Positions 7,759-16,554 of a stretch of DNA of 37,374 bases are shown one piece after another. The position numbers and the translations under genes are program-made. How positions within the stretch are numbered: position 1 is the first letter of the stretch; each line of letters opens with the position of its first letter. The notes below the pieces were generated by a model, which searched no databases, was not told the DNA's origin, and saw only the letters and a list, made by a program, of their open reading frames with translations. Source of the stretch: an uncultured Ruminococcus sp. (GTDB taxonomy: Bacteria > Bacillota > Clostridia > Oscillospirales > Ruminococcaceae); NCBI GenBank assembly GCA_947169885.1, contig CAMVRM010000031.1, positions 1 through 37,374 of the forward strand, written 5' to 3'.

Positions 7759-10452
7759 ATGAGAAAAAAGAAGCAGATATTCAAAAGGATAATACCCATG
7801 ACAGCGGCGGCGGTAATGCTCACCTTGCAGCCGATAAGCGCCTTTGCAGGTCAGCAGCTGGGTCAGACGAACTTTGACGAGGGCGCAGGTCTGCCGTGGC
7901 ACATCTGTGAGAGCGATCCGGGTGAAATGGAGTTTGAGATAGACAACGGCGTTTACAAGATAACCATTGTCAACCCGGGCGGAGCATCGCAGGGCGGCGA
8001 GGACAGGTGGGACTGTCAGTTCCGTCACCGCGGCTTGAAGATCGTCTCGGGGCATCAGTATCAGGTGAGCTATGACATAACCGCCTCGAACAGCGGCAAG
8101 TACTACACAAAGATAGGCAACCTTGACGGAAATGTTGAAGTGTGGCACAATATGTCCAACGGCTATGACCTTGATGCAACGTGGGATCCTATTCCCATAA
8201 GCGCAGGCGAAACAAAGCACGTTGACCTTACATTCACCGCAGGTCAGACTATCGAAGTCGCAGAGTGGGCGTTCCACTTAGGCGGCGACGGTCAGTACAC
8301 TTCGGGCGGCTGTTTCTCCGCCGGCACTGTCATTACCTTTGATAATATGTCGCTCATCGACTTAACGAGCGATGACAATGACTTTATTCACGAAGAACCA
8401 TGGCAGCGTGCGGATATCCTTACCAATCAGGTAGGCTATTTTGCGGAGCGTGAGAAAAAAGCTACCCTGCTCTGCACCGATAAATCGCCCGTCAAGTTCG
8501 ATGTTATAGACGATTCGGGCAAAAAAGTCTGGTCGGGCGAGAGCGAATATTTCGGCTATGACGAAGATTCTGCCGACACGGTACACACGCTCGACTTTTC
8601 TGAAATGGAGGACAGCGGAACTTTCCACATCGAAGCGGACAACGGCGCAGTCAGCCGTGATTTCAAGGTGTTCGGCAAGAAAGAAGTCAGCGATTATTCC
8701 GCACTGCTTTATGATTCGCTGAACTATTTCTATCAGAACAGAAGCGGCATCGAGATAAAAAGCGACTACATAACCTCGGGTGACAAAAACGCCCTCGCAA
8801 GAGCCGCAGGTCACACTTCCGACATGGCTGAGATAGAACAGACATGGGGCTACTCGGGAACGAGCGGTTCGATAGACGTTACAGGCGGCTGGTACGATGC
8901 AGGCGACCACGGCAAATATGTTGTAAACGGCGGTCTTAGCCTTTGGATGCTGCAAAATCTCTACGAACTGAGTGCGGCGCAGGGCTTCGAGAACATCTTT
9001 ACGGACGGTTCGATGAGTCTTCCCGAAAACGCCAACGGCTTCCCCGATCTGCTTGACGAAGCACGCTTTGAAATGGAATGGATGCTCAAAATGCAGATAG
9101 AGGGCGGCGAGTATGACGGCATGGCTTACCACAAGGCTCACGATGAAAAGTGGACGGGTCTTGGTGTTGCGCCTGCCGATGATGACAAAAAACGTATCGT
9201 CAAGCCCCCCACAACTGCGGCAACGCTGAACTTGGCGGCGTGTGCGGCTCAGGCTGCAAGGCTGTGGGAAAAGCTTGACCCCGACTTCTCAAAGACCTGC
9301 CTTGAAGCTGCCGAAAAAGCCTACACCGCAGCGAAAAAGCACTCGGATATGTACGCTCCGCTTGACGAAGCGATAGGCGGCGGCGCTTACGGCGACACAG
9401 ATGCGACTGACGAATTTTACTGGGCTGCCGAAGAACTGTTCATAACGACAGGCGACAAGAGCTATCTTTCCGATGCGGAAAAGTCCGACTTTTATATGAC
9501 CGTTCCCACAGCCCTCGGGAGCGGCGAAAGCGTTGATTCTGTCGGCACGTTCGACTGGGGCAACACAGCGGCACTCGGAACGTTCAGCGCACTTATCAAC
9601 AAGGCTGACGGTTCTGACAAGGCTGAAAAGTCCCTCAAACAAGCGGCTGAGTATTATCTTGAACTTGAAGCTCAGCAGGGTTATGGTCTGCCGTATGCAC
9701 AAAGCACTATCGCCTATAACGACAGCGACAAAGGCTATCTCTGGGGCTCGAACTCGTTTGTAGGCGACAATGCGATAGTCATGGCGTATGCGTCTTACTA
9801 CGCAGACGGAAACGCCGATGAATACACTGACGGCGCACTCATGGGCATGGATTATCTGCTTGGAAGAAACGCCATGGATCAGAGTTACGTCACGGGCTAC
9901 GGCACACACACTACCGAATATCCCCACCACCGTTTCTGGGCGAAACAGATAGACGACAACTTCCCGAAAGCGCCCTGCGGAGTTATGGCAGGCGGACCAA
10001 ACAGCGGTATGCAGGACCCGTGGGTCAAGGGTTCGGGCTGGAAGAAAGGCGAGATACCTCCTCAGAAGTGTTATCTCGACCACATCGAAGCGTGGTGCGT
10101 CAACGAGTGTACCATAAACTGGAACGCAACTCTTGCATGGCTTACGGCTTTCACGGCTCAGAATGCCGAGATAAAACCCGGTGAGGGCGGCGCAGTCATC
10201 GGCATCGAGAACGAGGGCGGAGGCGGCGAGTCAAACGACAGCACGACCTATGACGAAAAAAAGTCAGACCCGACAGAGCAGAAGCACAGCACCGAAAAGC
10301 TCGTCAAGGAGCAGTCGGTCGAGAGCGAAAAGGAGAGCGGCGGCATAAACAAGACTGTCCTTGCGATAGTGATCGCAACAGCGGCGATAGCAGCGCTCAT
10401 CTCGATAGAAGTTTTCGTATTCAAAGTGCTGAAACTGAAAAGCGGCAAATAG
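7759..10452 (+). CDS. Membrane-anchored GH9 cellulase with CBM4
   Basis: A secreted family 9 endoglucanase-type enzyme of 897 residues. The signal peptide covers 1-30 (ISAFA). It is followed by a CBM4 module (about 31-200, FDEGAGLPWHICE start), the Ig-like domain common in front of GH9 (about 215-300, ILTNQVGYF), and the GH9 (alpha/alpha)6 barrel (about 310-800). The catalytic base motif GWYDAGDHGKY (D380, D383) and acid motif NECTINWNA (E783) are intact. A charged linker (800-863) leads to a hydrophobic helix at about 867-888 and a short basic tail KLKSGK, so the enzyme should stay fixed in the cytoplasmic membrane. No dockerin. The start at 7759 has AAAGGA 8 bases upstream; an in-frame ATG at 7708 lies inside recX and lacks a signal-like start. 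Confidence 0.95.
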   Translation: MRKKKQIFKRIIPMTAAAVMLTLQPISAFAGQQLGQTNFDEGAGLPWHICESDPGEMEFEIDNGVYKITIVNPGGASQGGEDRWDCQFRHRGLKIVSGHQYQVSYDITASNSGKYYTKIGNLDGNVEVWHNMSNGYDLDATWDPIPISAGETKHVDLTFTAGQTIEVAEWAFHLGGDGQYTSGGCFSAGTVITFDNMSLIDLTSDDNDFIHEEPWQRADILTNQVGYFAEREKKATLLCTDKSPVKFDVIDDSGKKVWSGESEYFGYDEDSADTVHTLDFSEMEDSGTFHIEADNGAVSRDFKVFGKKEVSDYSALLYDSLNYFYQNRSGIEIKSDYITSGDKNALARAAGHTSDMAEIEQTWGYSGTSGSIDVTGGWYDAGDHGKYVVNGGLSLWMLQNLYELSAAQGFENIFTDGSMSLPENANGFPDLLDEARFEMEWMLKMQIEGGEYDGMAYHKAHDEKWTGLGVAPADDDKKRIVKPPTTAATLNLAACAAQAARLWEKLDPDFSKTCLEAAEKAYTAAKKHSDMYAPLDEAIGGGAYGDTDATDEFYWAAEELFITTGDKSYLSDAEKSDFYMTVPTALGSGESVDSVGTFDWGNTAALGTFSALINKADGSDKAEKSLKQAAEYYLELEAQQGYGLPYAQSTIAYNDSDKGYLWGSNSFVGDNAIVMAYASYYADGNADEYTDGALMGMDYLLGRNAMDQSYVTGYGTHTTEYPHHRFWAKQIDDNFPKAPCGVMAGGPNSGMQDPWVKGSGWKKGEIPPQKCYLDHIEAWCVNECTINWNATLAWLTAFTAQNAEIKPGEGGAVIGIENEGGGGESNDSTTYDEKKSDPTEQKHSTEKLVKEQSVESEKESGGINKTVLAIVIATAAIAALISIEVFVFKVLKLKSGK

Positions 10453-10740
10453 TCCTCGGGTCCTCGGGCGGACGGCTCATAGCCCTCGCACTGACGGTAG
10501 TACAGACTTTTTCATTTGTGCGGCTCGGGGCGAACAATAGACTTCCTCGTAAACTAAAAGACACCTCTAAAAGCCGCTGATTTTCAACGTATTTACGTGC
10601 TTTTTGAAGTGTGAAACTGCCAAATGGTAGGTTTTTATAGATGCCCTAAAAAAAGATGATAGATAAGAGATCGTTTCCTGTCCGTACAAACAAACGGCTT
10701 ATGCCGATAATTCCTAATCAAACAGTAAAGGAGCATAGTT
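10453..10740. other. Intergenic gap between GH9 gene and comEC
   Basis: I find no gene or clear terminator in these 288 bases. There is a GC-rich start with the doubled TCCTCGGG, and a small palindrome AACGTATTTACGT near 10590. A ribosome site (AAAGGAG) precedes the comEC ATG. No convincing pair of promoter boxes was found. Confidence 0.5.
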
Positions 10741-12666
10741 ATGTCCGCAGGCAAAGTGCAGAAAACCGCAAAGCTCATCACAAAACTCGGTTTTGCAGGA
10801 CTGGGTTGGCTGGGCGGTCTTTTTGCCGCAGTATTTGTGGGCAACTATGCTTCGATATTCATTTTAGCCGCAGCAGCGTTTGTCTCTGCGGCTTTTTTGC
10901 TTTTCGGTGCTAAATACGGAAGGTTCATGGTGCTGGTTTCAGTGTCTGCGCTTGCGGCGGCGGTCTGGTTCACGGGATACGAACATATCAGCACGATACC
11001 TATAAGACAGCTTGCAGGAAAACAGCTTTCTGTCACGGGAACTATCACCAAAACAGAAAGCTTCACCGACCGCACACGCCTTACCATAAAAGGCAGAGCG
11101 GACGGCAGAAAACTTAAAACCACCGTTTACACCGATGACTTTTCGCTGAAAGTCGGCGACAGAGTTTCCGCACAGTTCACCGCCGAGATCCCCGAGACAA
11201 CTCCGCTCTACAACGGCGAGGACAGAGCCGCCGAAAACGGCGTGTTCATCATCTCGAACGACATCGCCGAAGTCACAAAACTTGACAGCAGAGATGTTGT
11301 TCTTCGCATTATCGGCAGATTCCGTGAATACACGATAAGGAACATACACCGCCGCTGTGACAGTCAGGCAGGAGCGTTCATCATAAGCATTCTCTGTGCC
11401 GACAAAAGCTTTGTCAGCGACCGAACAAGCGATGCGGTATACCGTTCGGGGCTGGGACACATCTTCGCAGTCTCGGGCACTCACGTTGTTATCCTCAGCG
11501 CATTTATCGGCAAGCTTCTCGAACTGCTTGTCCGTCCGAGAAAACTGCGTTCGGGGGTCATGCTGTGTCTGCTGACAGCGTTTGCGATATTCGCAGGATG
11601 TTCACCGTCAGTTGTCCGAGCCTGCATAATAAGCGGAACAGGCTGTCTTGCGGTGTTCTTCAACAGGCGTGACTGCGCACCAAACTCCCTCGGAGCGGCG
11701 GCGATACTCATAACCGTTCAATGCCCCTATGCGGCATTTTCGGCATCGTTTCTGCTGTCATTTTCCGCAGCATTCGCAGTAAGCGTGCTTACTCCGATGC
11801 TCGCCGAACGCAAGCTGTACGGACAAACAGTCTCCTGCTTTGCGATATTCTTAGTGACACTTCCTTTTTCGGCGTATTTCTTCAACGAGATACCGCTCTT
11901 TTTCGCCGCCGTGAACTTCTTGCTCCTGCCGCTCTGCACATTTTGTCTCGGACTGAGTTTTCTGTTCATGATAAGCGGCTGTCTGCTCACGCCTGCGCTG
12001 TATCTTTCGGAACTGCTCGCTTCTGCCGTGATAAAAGCCTGCGGAGCGCTGACAGCTGTCCCGTTCACCTACACGGGCGTTACATACCGTCCGCAGACTG
12101 TCATGATAGGCATAGCAGGGGCGGCGGCAGTCATCATCACAGCGCTTTTCGTAAAGAACAAGAGCCGCTGTTCAGCAATATGTGTAACGTCTGCGCTGAT
12201 CATATGTTCGGCGCTCTCACTGCTGTCGCTCATAAAGCCTGCTGACCGTCTGACGGTCATACCTTGCAAAAAGGGTTATGCGGCAGAACTTGTCACTGAC
12301 GGAGACTTGATGCTGTTCGACATCGGGAGCGGCGGCGAATCGGCTTACCACGCAAAGCAGACCGCAAGACAACTGCACACCGAAAGAATACTGCTGTTCA
12401 CTGAGCAAAGCAGTTCCTACACCCGTGACAGGTATCTGAGCTATATCCCCGATATGACAGCCGAGTTTGCACAAAAGAAAAACGGCAGTCTGCGCCCGAT
12501 GAACGGCACAGTCAGCCTTGGCAAAGCAAGTGTCATCTATGACGGCGATTATGTCATAATGATAAACGGACACAGTATAACTCTCGGCAGCGAACTCATA
12601 ACGATAGACGGAAAAGAATACTTTCCCGAGGGTTTCAGCGATATTTCCGACTTTGCACTTGACTGA
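10741..12666 (+). CDS. comEC: ComEC/Rec2-type DNA uptake channel, C-terminal domain degenerate
   Basis: Polytopic membrane protein of the ComEC family, which carries single-stranded DNA across the membrane in natural transformation. The 641 residues contain an N-terminal helical pair, a soluble OB-like region (VTGTITKTESFTDRTRLTIKG), and the Competence core with GLGHIFAVSGTHVVILSAF and many further helices. Most family members of 700-800 residues end in a metallo-beta-lactamase-like domain with an HxHxDH motif. Here the last ~140 residues keep the strand pattern (AAELVTDGDLMLFDIGSG) but lack that motif, so a nuclease role for this part is unlikely. The ATG has AAAGGAG upstream. Whether this strain is transformable cannot be told from one gene. 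Confidence 0.9.
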   Translation: MSAGKVQKTAKLITKLGFAGLGWLGGLFAAVFVGNYASIFILAAAAFVSAAFLLFGAKYGRFMVLVSVSALAAAVWFTGYEHISTIPIRQLAGKQLSVTGTITKTESFTDRTRLTIKGRADGRKLKTTVYTDDFSLKVGDRVSAQFTAEIPETTPLYNGEDRAAENGVFIISNDIAEVTKLDSRDVVLRIIGRFREYTIRNIHRRCDSQAGAFIISILCADKSFVSDRTSDAVYRSGLGHIFAVSGTHVVILSAFIGKLLELLVRPRKLRSGVMLCLLTAFAIFAGCSPSVVRACIISGTGCLAVFFNRRDCAPNSLGAAAILITVQCPYAAFSASFLLSFSAAFAVSVLTPMLAERKLYGQTVSCFAIFLVTLPFSAYFFNEIPLFFAAVNFLLLPLCTFCLGLSFLFMISGCLLTPALYLSELLASAVIKACGALTAVPFTYTGVTYRPQTVMIGIAGAAAVIITALFVKNKSRCSAICVTSALIICSALSLLSLIKPADRLTVIPCKKGYAAELVTDGDLMLFDIGSGGESAYHAKQTARQLHTERILLFTEQSSSYTRDRYLSYIPDMTAEFAQKKNGSLRPMNGTVSLGKASVIYDGDYVIMINGHSITLGSELITIDGKEYFPEGFSDISDFALD

Positions 12667-12671
12667 AAGTC

Positions 12672-12691
12672 ATCTGTTCAGAACAACAGAT
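12672..12691. terminator. Weak hairpin between convergent genes
   Basis: ATCTGTT (12672-12678) and AACAGAT (12685-12691) can pair around a 6-base loop between the ends of comEC and the minus-strand gene at 12678. There is no clear T run, so this is only a possible terminator. It overlaps the stop region of the minus-strand gene. Confidence 0.3.
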
Positions 12692-12968
12692 AACCCAGCC
12701 CCAGCAGAAGCTTTATGTCTGCACCGTTTTTGTAAAGAATGTAGATAAGTAACCCGATGAGCGCCTTTTCTTCGTCAAGTTCCAAGCCGATAAGTTCTTT
12801 CAGCGGGTCGGGCAGTTCGGCTGAAACTGACGGTTCGGACGGCTTTTGTACAGGCGGTTCGGGCGGAGCGGACGGCTGAGATGCCTGAGTGTAGCTTTGC
12901 GCTCGGCGCTGCATCTCCATGACACGGCGCACCGCCTCCTCCTGCATAGACTTGAAACTGTCCTCCAT
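12678..12968 (-). CDS. Small unknown protein, third of a three-gene run
   Basis: A 96-residue protein of unknown function. The N-terminal third is a charged helix (MEDSFKSMQEEAVRRVMEMQRR), the middle is a Pro/Ser-rich linker, and the C-terminus (about 57-96) is hydrophobic and Leu-rich, with a short acidic helix ELDEEKALIGLLIYILYKNG that may meet a membrane or a partner. GGAGGTGAG lies before the ATG. It follows the 107-residue gene by 13 bases. Confidence 0.6.
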   Translation of the reverse strand: MEDSFKSMQEEAVRRVMEMQRRAQSYTQASQPSAPPEPPVQKPSEPSVSAELPDPLKELIGLELDEEKALIGLLIYILYKNGADIKLLLGLGYLLF

Positions 12969-12981
12969 GCGCTCACCTCCT

Positions 12982-13305
12982 TCAAAGCATTTCCAGCAGT
13001 CCCGACTCCTTTATCGCAGGGTATGCCGACATAAGACGGAATATCTTCACAACTCTGTCAAGCTTTATCTGCGTGTCCGACTTCAACAGCGGACGAAGCG
13101 CCGTCAGAAGCGCTACTGACGGGTCGTTCGCACTGCTGCTGTTGAGCGCCTTTGACAGCTGCATGAACCTTGACACATCGGGCAGCTGTTCCGTAGCAGG
13201 CTGCGGCTCAGACTGCTGACCCAGCGACGACAGCAAACCGTTCAGCTTGTTGGCAGTTTCGGGGTCAGACAGCGCACCTTGCAGCATATTCATGATGTCG
13301 TCCAT
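12982..13305 (-). CDS. Small unknown helical protein, second of a three-gene run
   Basis: A 107-residue, mostly helical, soluble protein that I do not recognise. Its N-terminus (MDDIMNMLQGALSDPETANKL) resembles the C-terminal SDP-containing segment of the protein encoded just upstream. A Pro/Gln-rich linker separates this from a helical C-terminal half (ALLTALRPLLKSDTQIKLDRV). It starts two bases after the stop of the upstream gene, so translation is probably coupled. Confidence 0.65.
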   Translation of the reverse strand: MDDIMNMLQGALSDPETANKLNGLLSSLGQQSEPQPATEQLPDVSRFMQLSKALNSSSANDPSVALLTALRPLLKSDTQIKLDRVVKIFRLMSAYPAIKESGLLEML

Positions 13306-13306
13306 G

Positions 13307-13564
13307 TCACTTGCCGCCCAGCTTTTTCATGAGCGCCTGTGCGTTGGGGTCGCTTTTCAGCTTATCCAGCGCTTTCGGGTCGGAAAGCAGGTTTGCCGCC
13401 GCCCTGAGTTTCGGGTCGGACTGCGAGCGCAGAGTTTGTTCAAGTCCGCCGTTTTCTATCTGTGCGGCAAGCGCTTGCGGTGAACAGCCAAGCTTTTTGG
13501 CGGCAGTTCTCAGGAATGCTTCGGCAGCTTTGTTGTCCTGTGCAGGCTTTTGATTATTATTCAT
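13307..13564 (-). CDS. Small unknown helical protein, first of a three-gene run
   Basis: An 85-residue soluble protein of unknown role. It has a helical N-terminal half (AAEAFLRTAAKKLGCSPQALAAQ) and then three SDP-centred short repeats: SQSDPKLRAAANLL, SDPKALDKL, and KSDPNAQALMKKL. I chose the ATG at 13564 (MNNNQKP) because AAAGGAG lies 11 bases upstream; a longer in-frame start at 13594 has no ribosome site. It opens a minus-strand run of three genes and is divergent from the phosphodiesterase gene. Confidence 0.7.
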   Translation of the reverse strand: MNNNQKPAQDNKAAEAFLRTAAKKLGCSPQALAAQIENGGLEQTLRSQSDPKLRAAANLLSDPKALDKLKSDPNAQALMKKLGGK

Positions 13565-13665
13565 AAAAATTTCTCCTTTAATTGAAAAAATCAATCTTTA
13601 CTTTATTGTGATAATATGTTATATTATAATAATAAACATATCAGGACATTTAGGGGGGAACAGAT
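13565..13665. promoter_or_regulatory. Divergent AT-rich promoter region
   Basis: This 101-base gap separates the minus-strand three-gene run from the plus-strand phosphodiesterase. Plus-strand candidates are TTTACT (13597-13602) with TATATT (13620-13625), or TATAAT at 13625-13630. A minus-strand TATAAT is the complement of 13623-13628. The exact starts cannot be decided. Confidence 0.45.
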
Positions 13666-14151
13666 ATGCGCTTGATAGTTTTTTCAGACACACACGGAGA
13701 TTTCCACGCAGCCAGAGAAATAGTAGAGAGAAACCAGCAGGTATATACATTTTTGTTTCTCGGTGACGGTGAAAAGGAGATCGATAAACTCAGGATAGTT
13801 TATCCCGAAAAACAGATCCTTAACGTTGCGGGCAACTGCGACTATAACTCATTCACGCCTGATTCCGATTTGTACAACGCAGGCAAGGTGAAGATCTTCT
13901 TTACTCACGGACACAGATTCCACGTTCGCAGCGACATCGACGAACTTATCGACAAAGGCAGGTTACTGGGCGCTCAGATAATCCTGTTCGGACACACTCA
14001 TGAGCGTTTTTACAAATACGTAAACGGTATCCACGTCCTGAACCCGGGTTCGGCAGCACAGCCCAGAGACGGTCAGCCGCCTTGCTATGCTTTCGTGGAT
14101 ATAACACCCAGCGGCATACTTTGCTGCCATGTTGACCTGACCGACTATTAA
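13666..14151 (+). CDS. YfcE-family metallophosphodiesterase
   Basis: A 161-residue calcineurin-like phosphoesterase of the YfcE/MJ0936 type, likely acting on small phosphodiesters with Mn2+ or a similar metal. The metal-binding motifs are all present in order: FSDTHGD (residues 6-12), LGDGEKE, GNCD, FTHGHRF and GHTH, ending with LNPGSAAQPRDG. No signal peptide, so cytoplasmic. A strong ribosome site (AGGGGGGAA) precedes the ATG. It is a single gene followed by a terminator at 14228-14264. The natural substrate is not known from sequence. Confidence 0.9.
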   Translation: MRLIVFSDTHGDFHAAREIVERNQQVYTFLFLGDGEKEIDKLRIVYPEKQILNVAGNCDYNSFTPDSDLYNAGKVKIFFTHGHRFHVRSDIDELIDKGRLLGAQIILFGHTHERFYKYVNGIHVLNPGSAAQPRDGQPPCYAFVDITPSGILCCHVDLTDY

Positions 14152-14227
14152 TAGTATATTCGTCAGCGTCAAAAATAGTTCGCAGGTTTTTGTCAAAGCC
14201 TGTCGGACAACAAAAAGCATTTCTTAC

Positions 14228-14265
14228 GGAGACAGTTTTTTTATTTAAAAGCTGTCTCCGCTTTT
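14228..14265 (+). terminator. Terminator after phosphodiesterase gene
   Basis: GGAGACAG (14228-14235) pairs with CTGTCTCC (14252-14259), followed by GCTTTTG. The loop is 16 bases and T-rich. It lies about 80 bases after the phosphodiesterase stop. Confidence 0.65.
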
Positions 14266-14354
14266 GTTTCGGGTCACGGCTGTTCAATTGTTCAAAAAAA
14301 GGGATTATACTTTGTGCAAAGGGGCAATTTTACAAGCGTTTTTTGATAAAAGTG

Positions 14355-14384
14355 TTGACGAAATATTCATATCTATGTTATAAT
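14355..14384 (+). promoter_or_regulatory. Promoter of the dynamin operon
   Basis: TTGACG (14355-14360), 18 bases, TATAAT (14379-14384), close to sigma-A consensus. It gives a leader of about 50 bases before the first dynamin-like gene. No other clear promoter is seen before the end of the GH5 gene. Confidence 0.85.
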
Positions 14385-14442
14385 AAATTATATATGAAGC
14401 AATTCAAACGAACATATACTTTATCAAATCGGAGGTCGCCAG

Positions 14443-16512
14443 ATGGATCAGACAGAGAAAATGATAAACTATACGACATATTCCTCTTATAAGGATACGG
14501 TCGCTTCTCTAACAGAGGATCTCACCGAGCTGCTGGAGCTGAGTGAAGAGATCTCTCTTAATAATACCGCAGACTCTATTCGTGAAACTCTCGAAAAATC
14601 CGCAGACGAGCATTTCGAGGTAGCGATCGTCGGCGAGTTCAAGCGTGGAAAATCAACGCTTATAAACGCTATGCTGGGACAGGACGTTCTGCCTGCTGAT
14701 GTGCTGCCTGCGACTGCAACGCTCAACCGTGTAACTTACTCCGAAGAACCTTACGTTCAGGTAGAATATAAAGACGGCAGGTCTGAAAGAGTTGACATCG
14801 ACCAGCTGGAAAATTATGTCACAAAGCTTACGCTTGAATCGGAAGAAGTGGCTGAAACTGTCAAAGAAGCAACAGTTTACTACGACACCGATTTCTGCCG
14901 CAACAACGTTGACATAATCGACACTCCGGGACTTAACGATGACGAACAGATGACAAACGTCACACTTTCTATACTTCCCAAGATAGACGCTGCGGTGTTC
15001 GTTATCAGCGCCAACAGCCCTTTCTCACAGTTTGAGAAGGACTTCCTTGAAAAGAAGATGCTCACCTCTGATGTCGGGCGCATAATCTTCGTGGTAAACT
15101 GCTTCGGCACTTTCTCCCCCGATGATGAAAACAAGATAGTCGAGACTGTCCGTGCCCGTATCACAAAGTATGTCATGGACAAGGCTAAGGCTGTAATGGG
15201 CGAGGATTCAAGAGAATTCGCAGTTTATAAGCGCAAGATCGGCACACCCAGAGTTATCGGCGTTTATGCAAAGCGTGCGCTGACTGCAAAGAAGATAGAA
15301 GATCAGGGACTGCTCGAAGATTCAAACTTCCCCGAGTTCGAGCGTGCTCTCGAAACTCTGCTCACTAAGGAGCGTGGCGCTATCACCTTGCAGATACTTG
15401 CGAACAAGATAACTAACTCGGGTACGGAGATACTGCGTTCAGTCGTTATGCAGGAAAATGCCCTCATGATGGCGAACGATGAGTTCATGGAACGCTATGA
15501 TGCTGCGATCGAGGAAATAGACGATATACGCAACAAAAAGCGCATGGAGTTCGTCAAGATAAATAACGCCGCAAATCAGGTGTTCGATGATCTGAAACCC
15601 GTCCTTGATAATTACTGGGACAACATCGAAGAAGCCGCAATGAGCGTTATCGACGCTTATCCCATGTCAAGCGGAGACTTCAAGCGTGACCAGCTGAAGA
15701 TCGTCACGGGCAAACTCACCGAGCGTATCCGTGACAGCATTCAGGACAGGGCACAGATAATCTGCGAACAGATACAAAACTCCATAAACATCGCTGTCAG
15801 CTGCGAGGCTGAACGTTTGCAGGCGTTTGAGGACGAGTTCTTCGCCTCCGTCACAAAGATACAGCAGATGTTCATTATCCCCGAGAAGATCTCGAAGAAC
15901 GGTACTGCCGCCGATAAAGGTATCGGTGCGGTGCTGGGTTCGTTCGGCGTGGGTGCTGCATTTTTGGGATTCCGTGAGGCAGGCGTTAAAGGCGCACTGC
16001 TGGGCGGCGTTACGGGACTTGTAAGCTTCTCGTCTATCTTCTTTACGGCGATACTTGCGCTTTCACCTGCATGGCCTATCGCACTTTCGCTAATGGCTGT
16101 CGCAGGTCTTGCAGGAACATTCATTTCGGGACTTGCTATCGACAAGCTGCTTATAAACGAGCGTATCGACAAGTATAAGACCAACTTCAAAACTCAGGTC
16201 AGAAAACAGTTCCACGAGATGCGCCTTACCAATGACTTTACCGAGACCGTCCGCCGTCAGGTCTACTCGGCGTTTGACGGCTTAAAGGCACGCATCGAGG
16301 AGGAGACTGAGATAATCCTGCGTGACACTCAGGAAACTCTTGACAACCTTAATGCGCTCAAAAACGAAAAGAATGACGTTTCAGAGCGTGAAATGGACAG
16401 ACTGCACAACATCGCACAAAAGGCAAGTGCTATCGTTGCCGATGCCTATGCAGTCAGAAAGGCGGTCGCTGAAACTAACGATCAGCAGGTTCAGACAGCT
16501 TCGGGGACTTGA
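14443..16512 (+). CDS. Dynamin-like GTPase with membrane hairpin (first of pair)
   Basis: A 689-residue bacterial dynamin-family GTPase. The GTPase domain (about 50-320) has P-loop GEFKRGKST (64-72), a conserved switch threonine region (LPATATLN), and G3 motif DTPGLND (160-166). The usual G4 motif (TKxD or NxxD) is not obvious; the matching strand reads VVNCFGTF. Long helical, coiled-coil-like segments follow. A Gly/Ala-rich hydrophobic block at about 493-566 looks like a membrane-inserting hairpin of the kind seen in bacterial dynamins. The tail is again helical. GGAGG precedes the ATG. It heads an operon with an M48-like gene and a second dynamin-like gene; the two GTPases probably assemble together, one anchoring in the membrane. 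Confidence 0.93.
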   Translation: MDQTEKMINYTTYSSYKDTVASLTEDLTELLELSEEISLNNTADSIRETLEKSADEHFEVAIVGEFKRGKSTLINAMLGQDVLPADVLPATATLNRVTYSEEPYVQVEYKDGRSERVDIDQLENYVTKLTLESEEVAETVKEATVYYDTDFCRNNVDIIDTPGLNDDEQMTNVTLSILPKIDAAVFVISANSPFSQFEKDFLEKKMLTSDVGRIIFVVNCFGTFSPDDENKIVETVRARITKYVMDKAKAVMGEDSREFAVYKRKIGTPRVIGVYAKRALTAKKIEDQGLLEDSNFPEFERALETLLTKERGAITLQILANKITNSGTEILRSVVMQENALMMANDEFMERYDAAIEEIDDIRNKKRMEFVKINNAANQVFDDLKPVLDNYWDNIEEAAMSVIDAYPMSSGDFKRDQLKIVTGKLTERIRDSIQDRAQIICEQIQNSINIAVSCEAERLQAFEDEFFASVTKIQQMFIIPEKISKNGTAADKGIGAVLGSFGVGAAFLGFREAGVKGALLGGVTGLVSFSSIFFTAILALSPAWPIALSLMAVAGLAGTFISGLAIDKLLINERIDKYKTNFKTQVRKQFHEMRLTNDFTETVRRQVYSAFDGLKARIEEETEIILRDTQETLDNLNALKNEKNDVSEREMDRLHNIAQKASAIVADAYAVRKAVAETNDQQVQTASGT

Positions 16513-16554
16513 TAAACACACTCCCCAATCTTATTCAAGGAGGAAAGAAAAAGC

